Source: Desulfobulbaceae bacterium
Lineage (GTDB): Bacteria > Desulfobacterota > Desulfobulbia > Desulfobulbales > SURF-16
Length of the DNA stretch: 20,386 bases
Assembly (NCBI GenBank): GCA_023230525.1
Contig: JALNXE010000079.1
Span: 1 to 20,386 of the forward strand
Direction: 5' to 3'
Shown piece by piece: positions 7,379 to 14,522 of this stretch. Both the position numbers and the translations under genes were made by a program. How positions within the stretch are numbered: the stretch's first letter is position 1; the number at the start of each line of letters is the position of its first letter. The notes under the pieces are model-generated. The model did not search any database. It was given only the letters and a program-made list of their open reading frames with translations, and was not told the DNA's origin.

Positions 7379-8977
7379 CTACAGTATGATCATGCCCTGC
7401 TTCCAGAAGTAGCCTGTTGCCGCGACAATGAGAATTACACAAACAAAAAGAAGCGCCCCCCAGAAGATCTGTCGGATTTTTCTCTTCTTCAGCTCAGCCT
7501 CGGTATAAATATTCGGTACAGCGCAGACGATGGGGATGCCCAGATACTTTTCTACATCTGCGGGATCTTTAAAGGAAGTTCCTACCAACTCAAGCCCTAA
7601 AGCCAGCCCGCCGCCAATACCAAGCCCCAGGCCCACTGCGATCAGCATAATCTTCTTGAAATCGGGCTTGAAAGGCTTTTCCGGAAAATGCGCGGGATCA
7701 ACGATCTTGAACTGGCTCCCCTTCTGATGTTTTTCCAGGCTTTGGGCAGACTCGGCCAGCAAGCTCTGCCCCACCAGTTCCTGATAACGTTGATGCAGTT
7801 GCTCGTAATCCCGGGTCAGAGCAGCCCATTCCGCCTCACGGATGGGAGTGGATTCAACCCATTTCTGGTATTGCTCTATCTCCTTTTTGATCTCCCCCCG
7901 CTCCTGTTTTAACCTTTCAATATTGTACTCCAAATTACTCAACTGCTGCTTCAGCTGCTCAATCTGCGGATCGATGTAAGGTTCATTCTGCGCCTCTTTG
8001 GCCCCTCCCGCTGCAGCAGCCGCCTCTCCGGTTTGCTGCATTGCCGCCTTCTGCTCTGCTTCCAGCTCCTGCAGCTGCTTTTTCACCCGCCGGACTTCCG
8101 GATGCTTGTCCGTATACCGGGCCTGGAGGTTCTGCAGTTCCGCGCGCAATTGCGCAATCTGGGCAAAAATCCCGGTAGGCTGCTGCTTCCCCGGCATGAC
8201 TGGTGCTGCCCCGGCGCCGCTGTTCAATTGCTGGGCAAGCAATTCACCCCGCAAAGAGATCTGTTCCTGCACCATCACCTTTGTCCGCTCAAGATCCTGG
8301 GCACTCACCTGATTATTCTGATACTGTTCCTGCAGGGCGCTGAGACGGGTCATGTTATTCGCCAGCTGAGCCGGCATTTCGTTATAATACTTCAGCTTAT
8401 AATCACGCATGACAGCTTCATTTTTATCCAGACCCTCTTTTGCCATCCTTAATTCATCCCGGATATAGACGGAAGTCTCAGAGGCCCGCTCTTCCCGATA
8501 ACGCAGGTTTTCCTCAATAAACTTGGCGGCAATGGCATTGGTCACCCGCAATACCTTTTTGGGATCGCCTCCCTGGTAGGAAACCTTAAAAATATCGCCA
8601 CGTTCCTGGCTGATTTCAATGTGTTTTTCCCGCATCATATCAACCACGTCTTCCATGGGAAGACTGGCGCGCATTTCCGCATAGAGGTCAAATTCCTTGA
8701 TCAAGGCCTCGAGACTGCTGCGGCTGGTGATCTGCTGGCTTACCGTGGACACCACCTCCTGGGTCCTGGAGCGCACGTCATCCGGCGACATGGCATTCGG
8801 GTTAACCTGTTGCCGCTCATACTTGATAAGCGAGATGCATTGATAAACTTTAGGAGTCTTTAAATACAGCCCCAGTCCCGCAACCACGCCGAGGAGAAAG
8901 AAAGCGATGATCATCTTCTTCCGGCGCATAAGGATATCAAGATATTTTTTTATAAGCTGCCGCTGTTCTTGGTCCAT
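7379..8977 (-). CDS. Polysaccharide chain-length determinant (Wzz/GumC family, XrtA-associated)
   Basis: Inner-membrane polysaccharide co-polymerase expected to set polymer length and contact the BY-kinase and the export protein. The 532 residues hold a first membrane helix (about 19-39), a large periplasmic region with long coiled coils (about 180-400, rich in Gln/Glu/Leu, including an Ala/Gly-rich break near 300-325), the PEKPFKPD proline motif, and a Gly-rich second helix (about 443-465). After a short cytoplasmic stretch (GIPIVCAVPN) there is an extra C-terminal helix (about 505-526), a layout seen in PEP-CTERM-type chain-length proteins. The ATG fits the usual N-terminus (LIKKYLDILMRRK) but has no clear Shine-Dalgarno; the upstream bases are AT-rich. 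The 190 bases before it, after the barrel gene, show no recognisable gene, hairpin or promoter. Confidence 0.92.
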   Translation of the reverse strand: MDQEQRQLIKKYLDILMRRKKMIIAFFLLGVVAGLGLYLKTPKVYQCISLIKYERQQVNPNAMSPDDVRSRTQEVVSTVSQQITSRSSLEALIKEFDLYAEMRASLPMEDVVDMMREKHIEISQERGDIFKVSYQGGDPKKVLRVTNAIAAKFIEENLRYREERASETSVYIRDELRMAKEGLDKNEAVMRDYKLKYYNEMPAQLANNMTRLSALQEQYQNNQVSAQDLERTKVMVQEQISLRGELLAQQLNSGAGAAPVMPGKQQPTGIFAQIAQLRAELQNLQARYTDKHPEVRRVKKQLQELEAEQKAAMQQTGEAAAAAGGAKEAQNEPYIDPQIEQLKQQLSNLEYNIERLKQERGEIKKEIEQYQKWVESTPIREAEWAALTRDYEQLHQRYQELVGQSLLAESAQSLEKHQKGSQFKIVDPAHFPEKPFKPDFKKIMLIAVGLGLGIGGGLALGLELVGTSFKDPADVEKYLGIPIVCAVPNIYTEAELKKRKIRQIFWGALLFVCVILIVAATGYFWKQGMIIL

Positions 8978-9167
8978 TTAGATATAATTTTTAACAATAA
9001 CCACTAGTTGATTTAGATAAACAGAGATATTTTATGGAATGGCCATCTGTTTTAGGGAAATTTCACGAAGCCACTGCCGCTTATTGGCTTGATCCATCAT
9101 AAAGTAAACGAAGGAAAAAGTAAAAGGGCTTAAATCGCCTCATCAACTATTCAACCATCCGCTTCGC

Positions 9168-10637
9168 TCACCAGCGCAGAAGCTCCTTGGCGGCTGAGAG
9201 TCCGACAACTATCAAATGCTCATCATACCCTGACACAATACTATTGTTGCTCTCCAGTTTATTGTAGGTATACCGGCAGGTCAGAGCAAACCAGCGAGAA
9301 AACGAGTAAGTTAGCGCAGCACCGGCCTCATAATCGTCAAAATCTTCCTTGCCGCCTATTTCCGGCCACAGATATCTTTTTTCATAGGCGAGATTAAAAG
9401 TTCCCGTTAAATCTTCACGCAAGTTATAAGTGATTCCACCGTCAAGCGTCCAATTTTCCCGGAGATCATCCCATGACCCATCACTTTTCTGCTGGGCATA
9501 CAAATAGCCTGCGCCCAGAGAAATTGATCCTTTCTGCAAACTTCTTGAAATTCCCAAATCAAGGCCAGCCTCTGTTTCATCCCCATTATATTCCCGGGCA
9601 AGATAATTTTCAGATAATGTAGTTGTGAGTCGGGTAGTTGCGGTAAGATCGTGATTCCACCCCAGTTCCCCTGTCTGATCGAGGATATCTTCACTGGTCC
9701 CCTGAAAATTCGTCGTATCATATTCATAGGAAGCTGTGAGCTGATCAGTTGGGCTTAAGGTATAATCGACAGCAAAAAGAGTATCATTTTCATTTATATC
9801 ATTTGCGGTGTCATACTGGCCCTTGGTAAACTCATGGGTGACCGAGGCAAGCCACTGTTGGTTGAAACGGTAGGACAAGCCGACGCTGGGAGAGTGCTCA
9901 TAATATTCGGAGATGTTGGCAGATCTGTCATCATTGGCAAAATATCTGTAACCCAGGGTTAAAAGGCTGTCTCTGGCAAACTCATATTCCGCGCCGATCG
10001 AGAATTCATTGTCCGAATAACGCCGGCGTCCCTCTGTGTTGGAAAGATAACGCTCCACCTCCTGCTGAGTAATGGCACTGGCCCGGGAGAAACGCCTGTC
10101 CAACTCGGTCAGAACGTAGAGATAGTCGTCAGGTGTATAACTCAATTCCGGGAACAGCAGCCTTGCCACTTCAGCCTGCTCATACCGGCCAGCGCGCTGA
10201 AAACGCGCGGTAACGCTGAGCCCCGGGTCCATATCCCTCTCAGGGGATTCGTCATTATAGGAATAGTTGTCCGACATGGTGACGCGCCAATGCTGAGAAA
10301 CCTGCCTGCTGCCGGAAAATGCCAGATCATGAGTAAAATTTCTTTCATCAAGGCGGTGATCCCAGCCTAGATCCGAGCTCGCCGTCAGGGACACCTCGTC
10401 CTTCTCTCCTGTAGAAACGAGGGCCAAAGTCGGCAGCAATGTCGTGGTCCAGCGATCCTCTTCATCATCTTCCAGCTGGAAAATATTGGAATCATATTCC
10501 TGCTGAACACTGAGACTTCCGGACAGGACATTCTCCCGACAGTCAGCCGAATTGCTATTGCCCAGCAACGAAACAACAAATAAGGAGCCGATTGCAAGTA
10601 TGTTTTCTTTATTCACCGTACTGGTCTCGCATTTCAA
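9168..10637 (-). CDS. Outer-membrane beta-barrel protein of the exopolysaccharide locus
   Basis: Probable outer-membrane protein of 489 residues, by composition and context. An N-terminal hydrophobic segment (NILAIGSLFVVSLLG) acts as signal peptide. The rest is an almost unbroken series of alternating aromatic/polar beta strands (for example WRVTMSDNYSYN, LTLGYRYFAND, FALTCRYTYNK), ending in Trp, as in proteins inserted by BAM. Barrel proteins of this kind are a fixed part of XrtA/PEP-CTERM exopolysaccharide clusters, often placed beside the export gene. The export gene ends 14 bases before this ATG. An alternative GTG at 10616 (MNKENILAIG) would give a more typical signal peptide; neither has a strong Shine-Dalgarno. 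Its role could be the outer-membrane channel, because the neighbouring export protein is short, but this is inference. Confidence 0.8.
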   Translation of the reverse strand: MKCETSTVNKENILAIGSLFVVSLLGNSNSADCRENVLSGSLSVQQEYDSNIFQLEDDEEDRWTTTLLPTLALVSTGEKDEVSLTASSDLGWDHRLDERNFTHDLAFSGSRQVSQHWRVTMSDNYSYNDESPERDMDPGLSVTARFQRAGRYEQAEVARLLFPELSYTPDDYLYVLTELDRRFSRASAITQQEVERYLSNTEGRRRYSDNEFSIGAEYEFARDSLLTLGYRYFANDDRSANISEYYEHSPSVGLSYRFNQQWLASVTHEFTKGQYDTANDINENDTLFAVDYTLSPTDQLTASYEYDTTNFQGTSEDILDQTGELGWNHDLTATTRLTTTLSENYLAREYNGDETEAGLDLGISRSLQKGSISLGAGYLYAQQKSDGSWDDLRENWTLDGGITYNLREDLTGTFNLAYEKRYLWPEIGGKEDFDDYEAGAALTYSFSRWFALTCRYTYNKLESNNSIVSGYDEHLIVVGLSAAKELLRW

Positions 10638-10651
10638 TGAGGGTTAACGCC

Positions 10652-11245
10652 CTATGGCACGATTATCGTATCTCCCGGCGCAATTAAGACATTCTGCTGT
10701 AGATTCTTTCCTTTGGTGAACTCATCATAATCAAAGTTTAAAAACTCATCTTTGCCGCCTTGCCGGCGGACAACTTTGATCTCTTCCCGCTTGGCCCATT
10801 CCTGGAAACCTCCGCTGCGGGCAATAGCCTGCAAAATAGTCAGCGGAAACTCAATGGGAAACTCACCGGGCTGGCCGACCTGCCCGACAACATAATAGCG
10901 CCTGCTGCGATTTTCAACAAGCATGACCGAGACCGCTGGTTCAGTGACCAGATCAGCGATCTTTTTCTCCAGAAACTGATCAAGCTCACCTGTTGTTTTG
11001 CCTGCCGCCTGGACATCTCCGGCAAGGGGCAACGAGATCTTGCCGTCGAGACGGACCTTAACCGTCCGGGACAGGTCAGGTTCCTGCCAGACCTGGACTT
11101 CAAGCACATCGCCCACACCGATCAGATAATCTTTTTCCGCCTCGGCTGCGGGATCAGCCTTCACGCCCACTGGCCAAACAGTGGCAACCACTACCGCAAG
11201 AGAAACAAAAAAATGTAATATTTTATTTTTATTTACATTTCCCAT
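10652..11245 (-). CDS. Polysaccharide export protein (Wza-like, Poly_export/SLBB; XrtA-associated)
   Basis: Periplasmic/outer-membrane export component of 197 residues. The signal peptide covers residues 1-30, ending VKA before Asp31. The polysaccharide export domain begins at YLIGVGDVLEVQVWQEPDLS (40-59) and an SLBB domain starts at RRYYVVGQVGQPGEFP (115-130), with the ending APGDTIIVP. There is no lipobox cysteine, and the second SLBB repeat and C-terminal membrane helix of E. coli Wza are missing, so it probably cannot form the outer-membrane pore alone. ATG 11245 is chosen over one nine codons upstream because GGGGGAGG lies eight bases before it. It is the first gene of the minus-strand locus, diverges from prsT, and has a plausible sigma-70 promoter 30-58 bases upstream. 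Confidence 0.92.
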   Translation of the reverse strand: MGNVNKNKILHFFVSLAVVVATVWPVGVKADPAAEAEKDYLIGVGDVLEVQVWQEPDLSRTVKVRLDGKISLPLAGDVQAAGKTTGELDQFLEKKIADLVTEPAVSVMLVENRSRRYYVVGQVGQPGEFPIEFPLTILQAIARSGGFQEWAKREEIKVVRRQGGKDEFLNFDYDEFTKGKNLQQNVLIAPGDTIIVP

Positions 11246-11274
11246 GTCAAAAACCTCCCCCAAAAATATCACAG

Positions 11275-11303
11275 ATATTAAAAAAATATTACGAACAATT
11301 CAA
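11275..11303 (-). promoter_or_regulatory. Putative sigma-70 promoter for the exopolysaccharide operon
   Basis: On the minus strand TTGAAT (11298-11303) and TAATAT (11275-11280) are separated by 17 bases, both one mismatch from consensus. The predicted start near 11268 leaves a leader of about 23 bases that includes the GGGGGAGG Shine-Dalgarno. The area is AT-rich, so chance matches are possible. Confidence 0.5.
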
Positions 11304-11343
11304 TCATGTTATGCGCCGCTATAAAAAAAGGCAACAACATTCT

Positions 11344-11365
11344 ATGGTTCTAACCATGTTATAAT
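11344..11365 (+). promoter_or_regulatory. Extended -10 promoter with adjoining palindrome upstream of prsT
   Basis: TGTTATAAT (11357-11365) is a perfect extended -10 (TGn-TATAAT). Immediately upstream and touching it is the perfect palindrome ATGGTT-CT-AACCAT (11344-11357), placed where a repressor would block the promoter spacer. No clear -35 is seen, which extended -10 promoters tolerate. The predicted leader to the prsT ATG is about 105 bases. Confidence 0.5.
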
Positions 11366-11477
11366 ATTTTTGATTCGAACACTTATGCCTCTTTCTATTG
11401 CCTTTTTCCCCGCTTTCTTCTATCCTGACCTACAATACAGTGCATATTTAAAATTGGAAAACCGTGAGAGGAAATTT

Positions 11478-13769
11478 ATGGGCACTTCATCCCGTTCGGC
11501 GCTATTTCTATTGTTTTTATTTTTTCCCTTTCTGCTTTTTTCCGGCTGCTCCAGTCCTGATGTCAAAAAGCAGGCCCATTATGATAAGGGCATGGAATAC
11601 CTCAAAAAGGACCAAACCAAGGCCGCGATCCTGGAATTTAAAAATGCCGTCCAGCTTGATCCCAAATATGCCAAAGCGCGCTACCAGCTTGGCCTGGCCT
11701 ATCTCAAAACCGGCGAACCCAAAAGCGCTTTCCAGGAACTGCAGCGCGCGGCAAGCCTTGATCCGACAAATTATGATGCCTTGCTGAAGACAGCGGAATT
11801 TCTGCTTCTCGCCAAACAACCCGAGGAAAGCCGCGCGCAGATCAACAAAATCCTACAGGCCCAGCCTGACCACGCGGAAGCCCTGGCGGTCCTGGCTAAT
11901 ATTGAACTTGCGGCAGGCAATATCGACAAGGCCCAGGAGGCATTGACCAAGGCCCTGGCCAGCCAACCCAAACTCGACCGGCTCTATATTCTGCAGTCCA
12001 GAATCTATTCGGCCCAGAAAAAGTCTGAGCAGGCGGAACAGGCACTCCTGAAGGCCCTGGAGCTCAGCCCTGAGAAGATGTCAACCCACCAGACCCTGAC
12101 CGCCTTTTACCTGAGTCAAAAAGAGGATGAAAAGGCGAAAGACAACCTGCTCAAAACCGTCAGCGCCTTCCCCTCTTCACCGGTGCCGCTTCTGGAGCTG
12201 GCATCATTTTATATGAACAGAAAAGAATTCCCTCTGGCGGAAGAGACCATCAAAAAAGCCCTGGCCCTTGAGCCGGATAACGAACGAATCCCCCTTTACC
12301 TGGTTGACTTTTACAAAAAAACAGCCAATTTCAGTAAAGCTGAGGAAACTCTGAAGCAACTCATCTCCACCAGCAAAAATCCCCTGGACCTGAAGGCCAT
12401 GCTGGCTGACTTTTATTTTGACCAGAGAAAATTTACTGAGGCGCAAACCCTTGTTGCTGAAGTACTTGGCGAAAATGGAAAACTCCCGCTGGCCCTGCTG
12501 GTCAAGGCCAAACTTGCCATTAAAGACGGCAAGAATGATGAAGCCATTGCCAGTCTCGACCAGTTACTCAAGGAAAACCCCCGCTGGGGAGAGGCATATT
12601 TTCAGCTTGCCCTTGCCCATTTGAATAAAGGCAACATGGAATTATCCCAAAAAGCTGCTGCCGAGGCAGTCAAATTCATCGGCCGCAGTTCCCAGGCCCA
12701 CACCCTGCTGGCCCATCTTCACCTCCGTAAACGGGAATTTGACAACGCTCAGCAGGAGGCCGCTATTTCATTAAAACTTGATCCCCGCAATATTCAAGCC
12801 GCAATCATTCTCGGGCAAAGTTTACTCTATGCAGGCAAAACGGATAATGCCTTGAAGGCTTTTACCCAGATGCATGAAATGCTGCCGGAAAGCATTGAAA
12901 TCCTCCAAAATCTGGCCCTGACGCGACTTGCGAGGAAAGAATATACCGAGGCAATACCCCTGCTTGAAGAAATCCTGAAGAAAAAACCCGATTACACCCC
13001 GGCCCTGGCTACTTTGGCGGCTATTGATGTGCGCAACAAGCAGCCCAAGAAAGCCATTGAACGCGTTCGCCGCCAGCAGGAGAAATCCCCAGACAACCCC
13101 GGCAATCTGCTGCTGTTGGGCGATCTGCTGTTCAGCCAGGGCGAGCTTGATGAGGCGGCTACCGTTTTTCACCAGGCACAGAAACTTGCCCCTGAAAACC
13201 CCCAGCCCTATATGATGCTTGCCCGGCTCATGGTAAAAAGCGGCAAAACCAGTGAGGCGATTGCCCAATACCAGTCACTGTTGAAGAATAAGCCGGACTC
13301 CTTACAGGCACTGATGGGACTGGGACCGCTTTATGAACAGACCGGCAAGCCTGAAGAGGCCAAGAAAACCTACCGCCAGGTCCTTGAGCTTGCCCCCAAG
13401 TTTGCCCCGGCCGCAAACAATCTGGCCTGGCTGATTACCCAGGAAGAAAATCCCGATCTGGGCGAGGCGCTGCGGCTGGCCCTGATTGCCAAAGAACGGC
13501 TGCCGAACGACCCGAATATCAGCGACACCCTGGGATTCATCCATTACAAACGGGGCGCCTATGACCTGGCCACCACCCAGTTCAGAGAAGCCATTGCCGC
13601 TTTGCCCAACGTGCCCACCATCCGCTACCATCTCGCCCTTTCCCTCAAGGGCCAGGGAGCTGACGCCGAGGCGCGGCAGGAATTAAAAGAATGCCTTAGT
13701 GAAAATATCGATTTTCCGGAGCGAAAGGAGGCTGAGGAACTTCTTCGCTCCTGGCAGGCCACCGGATAA
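11478..13769 (+). CDS. prsT: PrsT-like TPR lipoprotein of XrtA/PEP-CTERM systems
   Basis: A 763-residue lipoprotein built almost entirely of tetratricopeptide repeats (about twenty units of 34 residues, such as KAAILEFKNAVQLDPKYAKA and AIAQYQSLLKNKPDSLQALM). The signal peptide has the lipobox FSGC, giving acylation of Cys22. Length, lipoprotein signal and repeat content match the PEP-CTERM system protein PrsT, thought to be a scaffold in exopolysaccharide/exosortase loci and often found with the PrsK/PrsR two-component pair. Neither PrsK nor PrsR is in the window. The ATG at 11478 is preferred to one 36 codons upstream because AGAGGAA precedes it and the signal peptide then starts properly. 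It diverges from the export operon and is followed after seven bases by a phosphatase gene. Assignment to PrsT rather than another TPR protein rests on size and context. Confidence 0.85.
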   Translation: MGTSSRSALFLLFLFFPFLLFSGCSSPDVKKQAHYDKGMEYLKKDQTKAAILEFKNAVQLDPKYAKARYQLGLAYLKTGEPKSAFQELQRAASLDPTNYDALLKTAEFLLLAKQPEESRAQINKILQAQPDHAEALAVLANIELAAGNIDKAQEALTKALASQPKLDRLYILQSRIYSAQKKSEQAEQALLKALELSPEKMSTHQTLTAFYLSQKEDEKAKDNLLKTVSAFPSSPVPLLELASFYMNRKEFPLAEETIKKALALEPDNERIPLYLVDFYKKTANFSKAEETLKQLISTSKNPLDLKAMLADFYFDQRKFTEAQTLVAEVLGENGKLPLALLVKAKLAIKDGKNDEAIASLDQLLKENPRWGEAYFQLALAHLNKGNMELSQKAAAEAVKFIGRSSQAHTLLAHLHLRKREFDNAQQEAAISLKLDPRNIQAAIILGQSLLYAGKTDNALKAFTQMHEMLPESIEILQNLALTRLARKEYTEAIPLLEEILKKKPDYTPALATLAAIDVRNKQPKKAIERVRRQQEKSPDNPGNLLLLGDLLFSQGELDEAATVFHQAQKLAPENPQPYMMLARLMVKSGKTSEAIAQYQSLLKNKPDSLQALMGLGPLYEQTGKPEEAKKTYRQVLELAPKFAPAANNLAWLITQEENPDLGEALRLALIAKERLPNDPNISDTLGFIHYKRGAYDLATTQFREAIAALPNVPTIRYHLALSLKGQGADAEARQELKECLSENIDFPERKEAEELLRSWQATG

Positions 13770-13776
13770 GCAGAAC

Positions 13777-14445
13777 ATGCCAAGAACGTATGTGATCGGC
13801 GATATTCACGGTTGCCATACATCTCTGCTGGAACTGCTCCATAAAATTCAGCCGGATCTCAGCCGTGACACGATCATTTTTCTTGGTGATTACATTGACC
13901 GGGGGCCGGATTCAAAAAAAGTGGTCTCCGAGGTGATCCGGCTGATGGAGGCGGCTCCGGGCCGGGTGATCCCCCTGATGGGTAATCACGAACAGATATT
14001 TCTCGCCTCCCTGGCCGGCGAGGAACGGGACTTTTACCTGCGCATGGGTGGCGATAAAACCCTGGAAAGCTACGGCATCATGCCCCCATTTATCGGCCGG
14101 ATCGCCGCCCACATTCCTGCCAGTCACTATCATTTTTTTAATGAACTGCTGCTTTACTGGGAAGACAAAGATTACATTTATGCCCATGCCGGTCTGCAAC
14201 CCCATGTCCATTTAAGTCAGCAGTCCCCCCGCTGGTGCTGCTGGGCCAGGGACCAATTCCTGGATTCCCGTTATGACTTCGGCAAGCGGGTCATCTTCGG
14301 CCATACCCCCTTTGACACCCCTTTCATCGACAAAAACAAAATCGGCATTGATACCGGGGCCGTTTATGGCGGCCAGCTGACCTGCCTGGTGCTGCCGGAC
14401 TTTGAGTTTGTCAGCGTTGCTGGATTGCGGATTGCGGATTTCTGA
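13777..14445 (+). CDS. PPP-family metallophosphoesterase (serine/threonine protein phosphatase type)
   Basis: A 222-residue cytoplasmic enzyme of the PPP family (lambda phosphatase/PrpA-like). It has all metal and catalytic motifs: GDIHG (8-12), GDYIDRG (37-43), GNHE (69-72), His137 in YAHAGL and His176 in FGHTPF. Substrates could be phosphoproteins or small phosphate esters; ApaH-type activity cannot be excluded from motifs alone. The start at 13777 puts MPRTYVIGDIHG at the natural N-terminus; a longer reading frame would overlap prsT by 71 bases. It lies seven bases after prsT, so the two are probably cotranscribed. Its last residues (GLRIADF) and its stop codon are encoded by a family-1 heptamer repeat, so the original C-terminus was probably replaced by a repeat insertion, outside the catalytic core. 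Confidence 0.9.
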   Translation: MPRTYVIGDIHGCHTSLLELLHKIQPDLSRDTIIFLGDYIDRGPDSKKVVSEVIRLMEAAPGRVIPLMGNHEQIFLASLAGEERDFYLRMGGDKTLESYGIMPPFIGRIAAHIPASHYHFFNELLLYWEDKDYIYAHAGLQPHVHLSQQSPRWCCWARDQFLDSRYDFGKRVIFGHTPFDTPFIDKNKIGIDTGAVYGGQLTCLVLPDFEFVSVAGLRIADF

Positions 14446-14457
14446 TTGGGGATTCAA
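14422..14457 (+). repeat. 7-base periodic repeat overlapping the phosphatase 3' end (family 1)
   Basis: Units GGATTGC, GGATTGC, GGATTTC, TGATTGG, GGATTCA continue from inside the coding sequence through the stop codon into the convergent intergenic gap. The TGA stop belongs to the fourth unit. This is the same repeat that flanks the S23 pseudogene 11 kb away. Confidence 0.8.
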
Positions 14458-14468
14458 CCTCATGCCTA

Positions 14469-14522
14469 TTGAACTTTAGGCACTTGAAGTACTCCAAGTA
14501 CTTTAGGCACTTTTTACTTTTT
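14469..14522 (-). repeat. AAAGTACTTGAAGTGCCTAAAG-type repeat at the nadA 3' end (family 2)
   Basis: On the minus strand, from the TAA stop of nadA: AAAAAGTAAAAAGTGCC, TAAAGTACTTGGAGTAC, TTCAAGTGCCTAAAGTTC. It contains AAGTACT-CC-AAGTACT and short palindromes. It occupies the gap between the convergent phosphatase and nadA genes next to a family-1 array, and has no run of T after a strong hairpin, so it is not an obvious terminator. Confidence 0.75.

Noticed and set aside
9032..9100. A 22-codon minus-strand frame (MMDQANKRQWLREISLKQMA...) in the gap before the chain-length gene
   Set aside because: No Shine-Dalgarno, no known family, very short; the MDQ start recalling the next gene's MDQ is too little evidence.
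8978..9167. Cyclic-di-GMP riboswitch or internal promoter before the chain-length gene
   Set aside because: No GEMM-like core or convincing -35/-10 pair could be found on the minus strand.
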